Source: JAGPUQ01 sp036961295
Lineage (GTDB): Bacteria > Pseudomonadota > Gammaproteobacteria > Pseudomonadales > Porticoccaceae
Assembly: GCA_036961295.1 (NCBI GenBank)
Contig: JBALVX010000001.1
Location: 930,001 to 994,000 of the forward strand
Direction of reading: 5' to 3'
DNA length: 64,000 bases
The notes under the pieces were generated by a model. The model was not told where the DNA came from and did no database searches. It saw only the letters and a list, made by a program, of their open reading frames with translations. Position 1 is the stretch's first letter. Every line of letters starts with the position of its first letter. A program made the position numbers and the translations under genes. Shown one piece after another: positions 8,451-17,579 of this stretch.

Positions 8451-9284
8451 ATGAATCACTCTACCGTAGAGATACCCAACTTCGAAACCCTCGCTATCGA
8501 TTTAAATCAGCACACTGCCCATATTCAGCTCAACAGACCTGAAAGCGCCAACGCCATGAATCAGCCTTTGTGGCAGGAGCTTGGCGACGCGATGAACTGG
8601 GCCGATCGCACACCCGAAGTGCGAGTCGTCGTCCTCAGTGGTAATGGAAAACACTTCTGTGCAGGCATTGATCTCGCCATGCTCAACGAACTAATCGACG
8701 ACTCCATTATCTGCGAAGCCCGCAAACGAGAAACCTTACGAGAAGAAATTCTCGGACTACAAAGACAACTCAGCGCCATAGAACAATGCAGAAAACCAGT
8801 GCTGGCCGCGATTCACGGTGCCTGCATTGGTGGCGGCGTAGATATGATTAGCGCCTGCGACATGCGCTATTGCACGGAGGACTCTACCTTTTCCATTAAG
8901 GAAATCGATATTGGCATGGTCGCCGATGTTGGCACTCTACAACGTTTACCTCGCCTGATTGGCGACGGCTTGATGCGCGAACTCGCTTATACCGGTCGGG
9001 ATGTACGCGGTGAAGAAGCAACAACCATTGGACTAAGTAATCAATGCTTTAAGGATAAAGACGCGATGATGGAAGCGGTGTTCGGCATTGCCAGGGCCAT
9101 TGCCTCCAAGTCACCCTTGAGTATTCGCGGCATCAAGCAAGTCTTACTTTACTCTCGCGAACACAGCGTCGCTGACGGACTAGACTATATCGCCACCTGG
9201 AATGCAGGAATGTTAATGTCTGATGATCTTAAAGTTGCCCTGGACGCCAGGCGCAAAAACGAAGTGCCCGACTTCGAAAATTAG
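8451..9284 (+). CDS. Delta3,5-delta2,4-dienoyl-CoA isomerase-like crotonase
   Basis: The 277-residue enoyl-CoA hydratase/isomerase family member has the oxyanion-hole segments GKHFCAGIDL and HGACIGGGVDMISACDMRYC. The segment SIKEIDIGMVADVGTLQRLP closely resembles the active-site region of eukaryotic peroxisomal ECH1, including the acidic residues (Asp in ACDMR, Glu in KEID, Asp in VADVG) used by that isomerase. It would shift conjugated double bonds during breakdown of unsaturated fatty acids. It is followed 65 bp later by an SDR gene, so the two may be co-transcribed. Confidence 0.85.
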   Translation: MNHSTVEIPNFETLAIDLNQHTAHIQLNRPESANAMNQPLWQELGDAMNWADRTPEVRVVVLSGNGKHFCAGIDLAMLNELIDDSIICEARKRETLREEILGLQRQLSAIEQCRKPVLAAIHGACIGGGVDMISACDMRYCTEDSTFSIKEIDIGMVADVGTLQRLPRLIGDGLMRELAYTGRDVRGEEATTIGLSNQCFKDKDAMMEAVFGIARAIASKSPLSIRGIKQVLLYSREHSVADGLDYIATWNAGMLMSDDLKVALDARRKNEVPDFEN

Positions 9285-9349
9285 TTTATCAACGACACAA
9301 CAAGCTATTAAATAATTTATTTATAAACCTAAGTAATCAGGAAAACACT

Positions 9350-10102
9350 ATGAGCAACAGAGGACACGCGCTGGTTACCGGCGCTATCGGTGGTCTTGGC
9401 ACTGCCATCACTAAACGTTTAATCGCAGCGGGTATACCCGTCATCGGCACCGATCGCCGGGCTACGGATATCGACCCCTGGATCGAAGAATTCCTCAGCC
9501 TCGAAGAAAAAGCTATGTTCACTTTTTATCCTCTGGATGTCACCAAAGAAGATCAAATAGCCACACTGGCAGAACAGCTCTCAGATCAGGGCATTCACAT
9601 CGCATATCTCATCAACAACGCGGGTATTCAAGCCAATGCCGAACCCTGGGATCTCGACACCAAAAGCTGGCAGAGGGTCATGGCGGTTAATGCCGATGGC
9701 ACTTTTTATCTAACTCGGGCGTTTAGCAAAGCCATGGTGGATAAGGGTTTTGGGCGCGTGGTGAACTTTGCTTCAATGTACGCTTATCATCCCGGTCAGG
9801 GGCAATCCCCCTACGCCGCCGCTAAAGCTGCAGTCACCGGTTACACCCGCTCGGTGGCCCTGGATTTAGCTAAACACAACGTAACGTGTAACGTTATCGC
9901 GCCGGGTATTATTTGGCACGAACGCTTGCGCGGCGTATTACCCGACGAGGTCTACGAAGGCATGATTAAAAAGGTACCCGCTGAGCGTGCAGGCAAACCC
10001 GAAGAAATTGCTGGCACCGTTGCGTTCTTTTGTTCCGAGGAATCGTCTTACGTTACAGGGCAAACACTGCATGTAAATGGGGGTTTGTATTTACCGGGAT
10101 AA
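9350..10102 (+). CDS. Short-chain dehydrogenase/reductase (FabG-like)
   Basis: The 250-residue protein is a classical SDR. It has the Rossmann motif TGAIGGLGTAI near the N-terminus, NNAG near residue 93, the catalytic Ser in NFASM, YAAAK for Tyr and Lys, and a C-terminal SSYVTGQTLHVNGG. It should oxidise or reduce a hydroxyacyl or ketoacyl substrate with NAD(P). It follows the dienoyl-CoA isomerase-like gene on the same strand, fitting a beta-oxidation role, but SDR substrates cannot be read from sequence. An AGGAAA ribosome site precedes the ATG. Confidence 0.88.
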   Translation: MSNRGHALVTGAIGGLGTAITKRLIAAGIPVIGTDRRATDIDPWIEEFLSLEEKAMFTFYPLDVTKEDQIATLAEQLSDQGIHIAYLINNAGIQANAEPWDLDTKSWQRVMAVNADGTFYLTRAFSKAMVDKGFGRVVNFASMYAYHPGQGQSPYAAAKAAVTGYTRSVALDLAKHNVTCNVIAPGIIWHERLRGVLPDEVYEGMIKKVPAERAGKPEEIAGTVAFFCSEESSYVTGQTLHVNGGLYLPG

Positions 10103-10265
10103 TGCTGTGATGAATAACGGCATTTATTTTTTATAATTTTAATATATGTGGTCGTCACTCATCCAGCAAATTAGTTTTGAAAGGTAGTAGCGCCCTCCTG
10201 GAAAAACGCTCACCGGTCTGGAATAAATAGCAACCCAACCGGTTCGCTTTCCAGCCTTTATTTCT

Positions 10266-11042
10266 TTATGTCTGATCTTCGTCAAATACGCCGTGCCGGC
10301 CCTTGCCTTCTGCAAATTGAGACGCTCCTTTAAGGCCGTCCACCAACAAGGATTCTGCGCTGCGCTCAAACTCGTTCCGCAGGGCATCCTCTAACGTAAG
10401 GCCCTGCTGCTCGTAAACAGAGAGTCGATCATTACGTAAACAGTGTTGCGGGAATTGTGCTATTTCACGGGCCAGCGCTTCCGCTTCCTGTCGAGCGGTT
10501 CCACTGGCAACAACGCGATTGGCCAGGCCCATCACATAAGCTTCTTCCGCAGCGACCGGGCGGCCACTCAGAATTAAATCCATAGCTCGGCCAAGGCCAA
10601 TAATTCTCGGCAGGCGAACCGTTCCGCCATCAATTAGCGGCACGCCCCAGCGGCGACAAAACACGCCGAAAATTGCGTCTTCCTCAACGATTCGCATATC
10701 ACACCACAGTGCCAATTCCAGACCACCGGCCACGGCATAACCCGAAACAGCGGCTATTACAGGCTTGGACAACAACATACGACTCGGCCCCATGGGGCCA
10801 TCCCCGTCCGCTGCTATGCGATTACGCCGCGACTCGTCTGCCATTGCTTTGAGATCAGCCCCAGCGCAGAAGCTGCCGTTGGCACCGTAAAACACAGCCA
10901 CTAACGCTTCTTCGTCAGCGTCGAACTGCAGGAAAGCCTCTGCCAGAGCTTCTGCCGTCGGCCGGTCAACCGCGTTTCGCGCCTCTGGCCTGTTGAGAAT
11001 GACCGTTGTCACTGGACCATTTTTTTCTACTAAAACACTCAT
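10266..11042 (-). CDS. Enoyl-CoA hydratase/isomerase family protein
   Basis: The 258-residue crotonase-family protein has the N-terminal TTVILNRPEARNAVD, the oxyanion-hole segments GSFCAGADLKAM and SGYAVAGGLELALWCDMRI, and the family C-terminus. The FCRRWGVPLIDGGTVRLPRIIG stretch (given in parts: FCRRWGVPLID, then GGTVRLPRIIG) resembles crotonases acting on small or branched acyl-CoAs, with no Glu at one of the usual hydratase positions. The exact reaction is uncertain. It converges on the SDR gene and lies 134 bp downstream of the flavin oxidoreductase gene on the same strand. Confidence 0.85.
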   Translation of the reverse strand: MSVLVEKNGPVTTVILNRPEARNAVDRPTAEALAEAFLQFDADEEALVAVFYGANGSFCAGADLKAMADESRRNRIAADGDGPMGPSRMLLSKPVIAAVSGYAVAGGLELALWCDMRIVEEDAIFGVFCRRWGVPLIDGGTVRLPRIIGLGRAMDLILSGRPVAAEEAYVMGLANRVVASGTARQEAEALAREIAQFPQHCLRNDRLSVYEQQGLTLEDALRNEFERSAESLLVDGLKGASQFAEGKGRHGVFDEDQT

Positions 11043-11176
11043 CGCGAAACCTTATTACCGTTCTTTGTTGTACCCGAACAAAAGGGGATTGCAGAGTTAG
11101 CCTTAGTAGGAAATGTTAGCGCGGCCTTCTCAATTAAGGATAAGTATCTCTCATCGGGAAGACTGTAACCGTCTAT

Positions 11177-12307
11177 CTAATCAAGCGTCACCAGATCACT
11201 TTTATCATAAGCCCGCAACTGACTCTCCTGCCCCGCTCTGACCAGTTTGGGCCAATCCGGGTTGGATATGATTGAACGACCTACGGCAATCAAATCAAAA
11301 TCGCCACGCTGCAACCGTGTCGCTAAATTACCAATAGATGCAGGCTCGGAATGCTCAGAAATACCTCGCGCCTTTTCATCGAGGAAGTCCTCTTCCAGGC
11401 TAATACTACCGACGGTAATACAAGGTTTACCCGTAATTTTCTTGGTCCAGCCAGCGAGATTGAGATCGGAGCCTTCGAACTCGGGCTGCCAAAAACGCCG
11501 TGTACTACAGTGAAAGGCATCCACGCCGGCAGCGCTCAGGGGCTTGAGGAACTGCTCTAATTCCTCGGGATTATTGGCGAGCCGAGCGTGATAATCCATC
11601 AATTTCCACTGAGAAAAGCGAAAAATAATGGGGAAGTCAGGTCCTACTTTTGCTCGAATACCACTCACAATATCTACAGCAAACTGGGTTCGCTTAGCCA
11701 AACTACCGCCGTAAGCATCGTCGCGCTGATTGGTACCCTCCCAGAAAAACTGATCAACCATATAACCGTGGGCACCGTGTATTTCAACGCAATCAAAACC
11801 AAGTGCCCTGGCATCCACCGCTCCCTGCACGTAGGCCGCTACCACTTTTTGAATATCATCCAAACTCATGGTGTGACCAATCTCCTTACCGGGCATCAGC
11901 AAGCCTGAGGGGCCACAGGCGGGTGCATCGGGATAGGGCTCCATCGTCATGCCCTCCCCTCCGACACCGCGCATAATGCCGGTGTGCCACAACTGAGGGG
12001 CAATTTTTCCCCCTGCCGCATGAACCTCGTCAACAACCTTTTTCCATCCCGCCAGGGCTTCTTCGCCATAGAAAAACGGAACATCTTCATAAGCTCCTGC
12101 CGAAGGATGATTAACGTAAGTGCCCTCGGTAATAATTAAGCCCGCCCCACCTTCTGCACGACGGCGATAATAGGCCGCGACATTGTCGCCGGGAATATTA
12201 TTGGGGGAAAAGTTTCGAGTCATTGGAGCCATCACCACTCGGTTAGGCAATTCCATTTTATTGATGGTGAAAGGTGTAAACAGCGCGTCGGTATCGGTGG
12301 ACATCAA
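11177..12307 (-). CDS. Old Yellow Enzyme-family NADH:flavin oxidoreductase
   Basis: The 376-residue TIM-barrel flavoprotein of the OYE family has LPNRVVMAPMTRN at the N-terminus, the ITEGTYV strand, the substrate-binding pair in VEIHGAHGYMVDQFFWEGTNQR (HGAHGYM then DQFFWEGTNQR), and the C-terminal FMN phosphate site LIAVGRSIISNPDWP. Such enzymes reduce activated carbon-carbon double bonds in enones or enoates using NAD(P)H. Length fits the simple OYE type without the iron-sulfur and pyridine-nucleotide domains of 2,4-dienoyl-CoA reductase. The surrounding genes suggest an enoyl or xenobiotic substrate (inference). Confidence 0.9.
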   Translation of the reverse strand: MMSTDTDALFTPFTINKMELPNRVVMAPMTRNFSPNNIPGDNVAAYYRRRAEGGAGLIITEGTYVNHPSAGAYEDVPFFYGEEALAGWKKVVDEVHAAGGKIAPQLWHTGIMRGVGGEGMTMEPYPDAPACGPSGLLMPGKEIGHTMSLDDIQKVVAAYVQGAVDARALGFDCVEIHGAHGYMVDQFFWEGTNQRDDAYGGSLAKRTQFAVDIVSGIRAKVGPDFPIIFRFSQWKLMDYHARLANNPEELEQFLKPLSAAGVDAFHCSTRRFWQPEFEGSDLNLAGWTKKITGKPCITVGSISLEEDFLDEKARGISEHSEPASIGNLATRLQRGDFDLIAVGRSIISNPDWPKLVRAGQESQLRAYDKSDLVTLD

Positions 12308-12585
12308 TCTAACTCCTTAACTTATTGGGCGTAAAATCACGGTGATAAATATTTCAGGCCAGCATAACACGATGGCACTTCGATCTATTTAGCCCGCAGT
12401 CAAGAAATAAAGCCATATTTACAGTTGACATAATTAAACTCACGACCTGCCCCCCCGTATCGCCAGAAATTAAACCCCAGAGGGCCCATTCACCTTTACA
12501 GAAAAATGGCTCTAAAGCTGTAAGGGCAGACGAACAATGGTATGATTTGCGAGCCGTTGAAATCATTATATTTATAAGGAATAAA

Positions 12586-12714
12586 ATGAAAACCCTGTTA
12601 TTTTTGCTGACAAGCATCTTGTTGCTGGCGGGTTGCGCGAGCAATAGTAATATTTCGGGAGGTGGCGGCAATAGCGGCGCCTCAGGGAGTATATCCACGG
12701 CCATTCGTTTTTAA
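12586..12714 (+). CDS. Tiny lipoprotein, 42 residues (possibly frameshifted)
   Basis: The ATG at 12586 follows an AAGGA site. It encodes MKTLLFLLTSILLLAGC and then a Gly/Ser-rich tail ending at TAA 12712-12714. The first 17 residues are a clean lipoprotein signal with lipobox LAGC, which makes this a credible gene despite its size. A second frame stays open from about 12662 to 12928 and overlaps its end, reading a Pro/Thr-rich tail. The real product may therefore be a longer lipoprotein broken by a one-base shift near the T run at 12708-12712. It resembles no protein I can name. Confidence 0.55.
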   Translation: MKTLLFLLTSILLLAGCASNSNISGGGGNSGASGSISTAIRF

Positions 12715-12974
12715 GCCCCCTATCGGAGGCGTATCACAAAAAATACGGAGCACCGAAGAGTTAATTCAACCTCGACCATATATCGCTGAAGAAATAATTA
12801 CCCACTCAACCCCAACCAAACCAACAGATTCAACCCGGGCCACTAACCGCTCAGGTGTCTCTAATCAAAACAGGTCTCGAAGGGTGAAGAGCATGCTTGC
12901 AAGCCTTCAATTAACTGTGCCTAATTAGCATCTTTAACAACCATATTATTATTCAGAGGAAGCTATTAAAATTA
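12715..12974. other. Gap after the small lipoprotein
   Basis: The first two thirds stay open in another forward frame up to a stop at 12928 (Pro/Thr/Arg-rich product). This could be the lost C-terminal part of the lipoprotein or chance. AGAGGAAG at about 12955 is the ribosome site of the next gene. Confidence 0.35.
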
Positions 12975-13685
12975 ATGAATATTTTTACGGGGCAAGCTGG
13001 GATGAAGTTAAATGTAGATAAAGCCTTTTGCCTGAGCTTAAGGGAGGCAGAAAATCGCCGCGCTTACTTGAAATCAGAGTTTGAAAAAATTAATCAAGAT
13101 GTGGAGTTTATTTTAAACGACAGGTCTCACAACCCACAAAAAGCAATATCAAAAAGTCATCAAGATTTATGCAGAATGGCATCAGAAAACAACTGGGAAA
13201 CAGTTTTAATTTTTGAAGATGATGTCAGATTTTATGATTTCAACCCCATTCAAATAGCCCAGATTAATTTTTTTTTGGACCAGAACAAAACCTGGGACAT
13301 GTTTTATCTTGGCGGGATTCTTGGGAAAATGTGGAAGACCGAGAGCGACGGAATTACCAGAATTCGATGCGCAGGAACTCATTCTTATATAGTACATAAA
13401 AGAGCTTTTGAGAGAGTTTTAGAAATCGATTATGAAAAAACAGAAAAAGCAGTAGATTCTGTTTACAAGAAAAAATTTAAATTATATTCACCCTACCCGT
13501 TAATGACACGACAAGAAGATAACTGCATTTTGGGATCGTCTATCCAAGGGTATCGAGATCAAGTTACTGGAAGCAAGGGCAAACTGGGAGAACAAGAGAA
13601 AATGTGGCGCAAAAACAGAATAAAAGAGCGGCAACAGGTATATTTTAAGAATTTACACAAATGGTTGTTTAAGCTGGATCAGTAG
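12975..13685 (+). CDS. Glycosyltransferase family 25-like protein
   Basis: The 236-residue protein fits the LPS-type glycosyltransferase 25 pattern. The N-terminal KAFCLSLREAENRRAYLKSE corresponds to the NLxxRxxR signature, SHQDLCRMA to the conserved SH segment, and VLIFEDDVRFYD to the EDD metal/nucleotide-sugar site. It would transfer a hexose to lipopolysaccharide or a capsule precursor. The gene is strikingly AT-rich and Lys-rich compared with both neighbours, as is the next 400 bp, which suggests acquisition by transfer. No other envelope sugar gene is next to it. A start at 13002 (MKLNVDKAF) is also possible. Confidence 0.7.
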   Translation: MNIFTGQAGMKLNVDKAFCLSLREAENRRAYLKSEFEKINQDVEFILNDRSHNPQKAISKSHQDLCRMASENNWETVLIFEDDVRFYDFNPIQIAQINFFLDQNKTWDMFYLGGILGKMWKTESDGITRIRCAGTHSYIVHKRAFERVLEIDYEKTEKAVDSVYKKKFKLYSPYPLMTRQEDNCILGSSIQGYRDQVTGSKGKLGEQEKMWRKNRIKERQQVYFKNLHKWLFKLDQ

Positions 13686-14078
13686 TAAGATTGGCTAACC
13701 TTAATAAATCCGCGACATACTCAGCACTAGCGCTGACTTTCTACCCAATATCTTTATTTGACCTCTTACTTTATCTTTTCTTTCCGGCATTTAATACACA
13801 AAGCCCCCACCCATTAAATCTTTTAAAACGAGGCCTTTCCCAGGACAACTGGCAACCACGACAAATCGAATCTACTTTAATGTTAATTCCCCCACGAAGT
13901 ATATTCTTTAAGGGTTCTAATTTTTCTAAGCGCATCATTAACCTCCTTATTATTACCAAGAATAACACAACCACGTTTCGATTTAGTTTCATTTTCTGAG
14001 GGACAGTTAAAAAAAGTGAGTACAGGAGGCAGGTTGACCCTTATTCCTTTTCATAAGCTCCTCCATTTACCGGATGCA
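13686..14078. other. AT-rich gap with no supported gene
   Basis: Open frames exist on both strands (about 70-100 codons), but none has a recognisable domain or a good ribosome site, and they overlap each other. The base composition matches the adjacent glycosyltransferase gene and not hflC, so the gap is probably part of the same acquired islet. Confidence 0.5.
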
Positions 14079-15065
14079 TTATTCCTTGCCAGGACTCATT
14101 CCTTTAAGGAACTTGAAAAGATCGCTGTCGGTCGATAGCACGATGGTGGTACTTTCACCGATAATAGCGGGGTAGGAAGCCATAGTGCGTGTGAACTCAT
14201 AAAACTCCACGGCCTGGGGGCTTTGATTGTAGGCACTCGCATAAATTTCGGTTGCCTTGGCATCGGCCAGGCCACGTATTTCTTCTACCTGACGATAGGC
14301 TTCGGATTGAATTTTGTTAAGGTCGCGTACCCGGTTACCCCGTATTCTTGCCGCTTCGCCATTGCCTTCAGACAAAAACCGTTCGGCGATCTGCCTACGT
14401 TCGCTAATCATTCTGTCATAAATTTTAGGGCGTACACTTGCGTTGTAGTTGATGCGTTTAAAACGGATATCCAACAGCTCAATACCAAACACACCCACTT
14501 TCTCCGCCGCTGCTTTGAATATTTCCTGTTCTACTAACTTACGTCCTTTTTCAATCGGCACCAACGCGCCCATATTGATGCCCTGGCCATTCGAGGACAA
14601 AACAACATCACCAAGTGCGGTATCCAGCAATGGTACACGGTCCTTAGTGGTACGGATAATTTCAATTAATTCGTGTTTGGCCACGGCATTACGGGTTTCA
14701 CTGCCGAGGATATCGTCCAGCCTTGATTGTGCACTGCGCTCATCACGCAAGCGCAAAAAATACTGTAGCGGATCAACAATTCTCCAGCGGGCAAACAGGT
14801 CGACAGAAATATACAATTTGTCCTTAGTCGGCATATCAGAAGGCGCACCATCCCATTCCAGTACACGCTTGTCGATGGGATTAACTTCCTGAATAAAGGG
14901 CGTTTTGAATTTAAGACCTGCCGTAGTGACAGGTTCACCCACCGGCTTGCCAAACTGGGTAATGATGACTTGCTCGACTTCATCAACGGTGTAAATCGAA
15001 CTTCCTAAGACAAACACACCAACAAGGGCAATGGCGGATATTCCAAATAAGGTTACATTTTTCAT
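14079..15065 (-). CDS. hflC: HflC, SPFH-domain partner of FtsH
   Basis: The 328-residue protein has one N-terminal membrane segment (about residues 5-25) followed by a periplasmic SPFH/prohibitin domain (YTVDEVEQVIITQFGKPVG) and long helices ending near the membrane. HflC and HflK form the large cage around the FtsH protease and modulate turnover of membrane proteins. Its ATG overlaps the hflK stop by 4 bp, the usual hflK-hflC arrangement. The customary upstream hfq and hflX are not here. The protein is a little longer than the typical HflC. Confidence 0.95.
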   Translation of the reverse strand: MKNVTLFGISAIALVGVFVLGSSIYTVDEVEQVIITQFGKPVGEPVTTAGLKFKTPFIQEVNPIDKRVLEWDGAPSDMPTKDKLYISVDLFARWRIVDPLQYFLRLRDERSAQSRLDDILGSETRNAVAKHELIEIIRTTKDRVPLLDTALGDVVLSSNGQGINMGALVPIEKGRKLVEQEIFKAAAEKVGVFGIELLDIRFKRINYNASVRPKIYDRMISERRQIAERFLSEGNGEAARIRGNRVRDLNKIQSEAYRQVEEIRGLADAKATEIYASAYNQSPQAVEFYEFTRTMASYPAIIGESTTIVLSTDSDLFKFLKGMSPGKE

Positions 15066-16138
15066 TGTTGACGCTCCGCTTGCTCATTCAAATTAAGTAA
15101 CGGCAACAGCCCCGACATGGCATCGTCCATCAATACTTTTGATTCTATTCTCGGCATGACATCTTGCATGGTTTCAATGTAAATGCGACGGCGAGTTACC
15201 TCCGGAGCTTTTTGGTATTCAGTAAACAGCGCATTGAATCGCAGGGCATCACCTTCGGCTTCATTGATCCGCTTGAGCCTATAACCATCAGCCTCACGAA
15301 TACGTTGATCCTTTTCGCCTTCCGCCAGGGGAATCACTTTGTTATATTCGCGCCGCGCCTCGTTAATGAGTTTTTCTTTCGATTGTTGCGCCTGATTCAC
15401 CTCGTTAAAAGATTCCTGCACCGGCTTAGGTGGGTTAATGTTTTTTAACTGCACCTGATCGATGCTAATACCCATGACATACTTGGTGGATAGCTCCTGC
15501 ATTTTGACCAGAGCTTCAATTTCAATTTCCTGGCGGCCAATGGTTATGACTTCATCCACGGTTCTATCGCCGACCACTTCACGCATTACCGATTCCGATA
15601 CATAACGCAGGGTTTCACCGGGTTCACGCACTTCAAACAAAAATTTGACCGGGTCTGATATGCGGTACTGAACTACCCACTCCACCAATGCAGCATTAAG
15701 ATCACCGGTAACCATCTGGGTTTCCCGCCCACCATCGCGCGCGCCCTGGTAAGGATCACGAGCACCCGGTGTGGCAAAACCAAACTCCTGCTTCAACTGC
15801 CGTTTGACAGGAACAATAGTCGCATCATCAACACCTAGAGGTAGCTTAAAATGTAAGCCCGGCGGTACTTCTTTGAGATACATGCCAAAGCGCTGCACCA
15901 CGGCAACCGAATCACTGGGCACTGTGTAATAGGCAGACCACACACTTAGAGCTATCAGCAGTAAGATGGCATAGGCAAACAATCTGCCAAAACCGCCACC
16001 TGAGTTGTTTCCAGAACCACCTCCCGCGAATAAACTTTTTAATCTATCACCGACTTGCCTAATTACTTCGTCAATATCAGGTGGTGATTGGGGTCGAGAC
16101 CCCCATTGGGTAACAGAATCATCATGTTGGGATGGCAT
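15062..16138 (-). CDS. hflK: HflK, SPFH-domain partner of FtsH
   Basis: The 358-residue protein starts with a polar, Gly-rich cytosolic segment (GGGSGNNSGGG near residue 40), one membrane helix (about 52-70), and then the SPFH domain with VPSDSVAVVQRFGMYLKEV. Charged helices such as the INEAEGDALRFNALFTEY region precede the C-terminus. It is the first gene of the hflKC pair, coupled to hflC by ATGA. Together they assemble the FtsH-HflKC complex in the inner membrane. No neighbouring hfq or purA is visible. Confidence 0.95.
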   Translation of the reverse strand: MPSQHDDSVTQWGSRPQSPPDIDEVIRQVGDRLKSLFAGGGSGNNSGGGFGRLFAYAILLLIALSVWSAYYTVPSDSVAVVQRFGMYLKEVPPGLHFKLPLGVDDATIVPVKRQLKQEFGFATPGARDPYQGARDGGRETQMVTGDLNAALVEWVVQYRISDPVKFLFEVREPGETLRYVSESVMREVVGDRTVDEVITIGRQEIEIEALVKMQELSTKYVMGISIDQVQLKNINPPKPVQESFNEVNQAQQSKEKLINEARREYNKVIPLAEGEKDQRIREADGYRLKRINEAEGDALRFNALFTEYQKAPEVTRRRIYIETMQDVMPRIESKVLMDDAMSGLLPLLNLNEQAERQQ

Positions 16139-16242
16139 TAGATCGCCTTTAAATAGGAACAGCCAAAATTGGCAGCGCCCTACTATATTGGATTAGCTTG
16201 TCTATTTGCAATGTAAAACAAAAACAAGGGGGGGCAGGTCTT

Positions 16243-16934
16243 TCAAAAACAGGGGGTTGAGCGTCTTTGTGATGATGGAATTTCACTCAGCTCTTTATCT
16301 CCATCGATTAGAGCCTGCATTTCTTCTACAAATTGGTCGCTACCGAGATACATCCGTTTTCGCAACATAATCCATGATGATAGCTGGCCCGTCCCTTGCG
16401 TTACAAATTATTTATATTTCTCAATGGCTACCGATTTTCGTTTTGCAAAGGCGGCGAATATCCATTCGGTATTTAAACAGCTTAGTCCTTTAACTGAGCC
16501 TACGGTTGATCGATAACTACTCCAGGGCCATTCTTTGGCTGAACGCACCATATTTGCACGTACCGGGTTGAGGACGATGTAACGCGACAGTTCCAGTAGG
16601 TAACTGTCCTTTTCTACTAGTATGGCTTTATAGCGACCTTGAAATACGTGTCCTACCCGGTTATTCATGCGATTGAACGTTTGGGTATACATCCCATTAA
16701 GCTGACGCATGCCTTTAGACAGATTGGAATCGGGTGTTTCTATCAGGAGATGATAGTGATTATCCATTAAACAGTAGGCATGACAGACCCAGTTATAGGT
16801 GTCACAGACACACTCCAATACCGATAAAAACGCTAACCTGTCATCATCGTTTCATAGATTGCTTCCCGACGATCACCTCGCGAGGTGACGTGATACAGCG
16901 CTCCGGCAAATTCCAGCCTAAGGGGTCTGGCCAT
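16243..16934 (-). pseudogene. REP-associated tyrosine transposase copy 1 (frameshift, stop, lost C-terminus)
   Basis: Translation from the ATG at 16934 gives MARPLRLEFAGALYHVTSRG, the typical start of a RAYT single-strand transposase. At about 16849-16851 one base is missing, and the frame continues as DDDRLAFLSVLECVCDTY, then the catalytic HUH segment MDNHYHLLIE and the helix with YLLELSRYIVLNPVRAN. An in-frame TAA at 16408-16410 interrupts it after IEKYK. Beyond it the protein continues to SSQRRSTPCF and stops at 16243, without the C-terminal helix-turn-helix. The copy therefore carries three lesions and should be inactive. It shares 326 bp with copy 2. Confidence 0.85.
16263..16588. repeat. 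326-bp direct repeat, left copy
   Basis: This segment recurs at 20965-21290 at a constant offset of 4702 bp with no indel. Two mismatches were seen near its left end and none elsewhere by eye. It covers the middle of the RAYT transposase, including the shared nonsense codon. The flanks diverge abruptly on both sides. Confidence 0.9.
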
Positions 16935-16984
16935 ACTGTGTATTGAGTCGACGTTGATAGAACCGGAAAGCTAGCAACGTTAGC

Positions 16985-17007
16985 ATCATAAATCAAAGAC
17001 CTGACCC
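16985..17007. repeat. 23-bp inverted repeat, left arm (RAYT element 5' end)
   Basis: The sequence ending ATCAAAGACCTGACCC is the exact reverse complement of 20789-20811. Here it lies just outside the transposase start of copy 1. At the other site it overlaps the stop codon of copy 2. The pair therefore marks the two ends of one element family of about 0.9 kb. Confidence 0.8.
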
Positions 17008-17092
17008 TATTAATTCAAATTCGATCACCTAGGGTTAGATGTAAAACTGGAAATGAGCTCAGTTGTCGACATCACCTTTTGGCAATAATTGG

Positions 17093-17108
17093 CGTTTTCA
17101 CGAAAACG
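17093..17108. promoter_or_regulatory. Palindrome CGTTTTC-AC-GAAAACG
   Basis: Perfect 7-bp inverted arms around a 2-base centre lie about 480 bp before the metalloprotease-like gene. It could be a regulator site or a relic of the transposon. No second copy was noticed. Confidence 0.3.
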
Positions 17109-17579
17109 TAAACAATTCGTGAGGGTGTCGTGATTGAACTGTAATAATTTCGTGAGGAATCGAGTTTTTGAGGAACAGCCATTCAATGTCGAACGGAGTA
17201 TTATCTCCCGCCAAATACACCTGAGCACGAACCATAGATCTAGGCGTACTCAGCATAAGTCGTTGGTTTTTCGAAGAAGCCCCTCAAGATCATGGACAAT
17301 TCCATCACCCAGTAGTTTTGCCTCCTTCGACCCAAACCCTTTTCTATTTTCACCACCCTATGACCCTAACCCGCCACACGAATCGACGCCCCACTAGCCT
17401 ACAATTTCATTCGGCGCTGTAGCGTGAGTTAGTGTGTTGGCGTAGCTGTGATGATGCTGGTGTTCCTAAAATAGAAGCCTTAGACTATATGTCTGCAGTT
17501 ACTCGGGCCAAAACGCTGATCGAGTTTTCCGGAACCCCTGAGCTCCCAGTAATCGTCGTAAGAACAAGGAATATTTGCA

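Larger units (their letters stand above)
16935..17579. other. Gap before the metalloprotease-like gene
   Basis: No supported gene. It contains the transposon-end inverted repeat at 16985-17007, a 16-bp palindrome at 17093-17108, and two copies of TTCGTGAGG (about 17117 and 17146). Open frames here lack domains and ribosome sites. An AAGGA about 9 bases before 17580 marks the next start. Confidence 0.5.

Noticed and set aside
10103..10140. AATGC/GCATT hairpin followed by T run as a terminator of the SDR gene
   Set aside because: The stem is only 5 bp with a 13-base loop, too weak to call.
13771..13992. 73-codon reverse frame (and an overlapping 102-codon forward frame)
   Set aside because: Basic, low-complexity products from AT-rich DNA with no domain; the two contradict each other.
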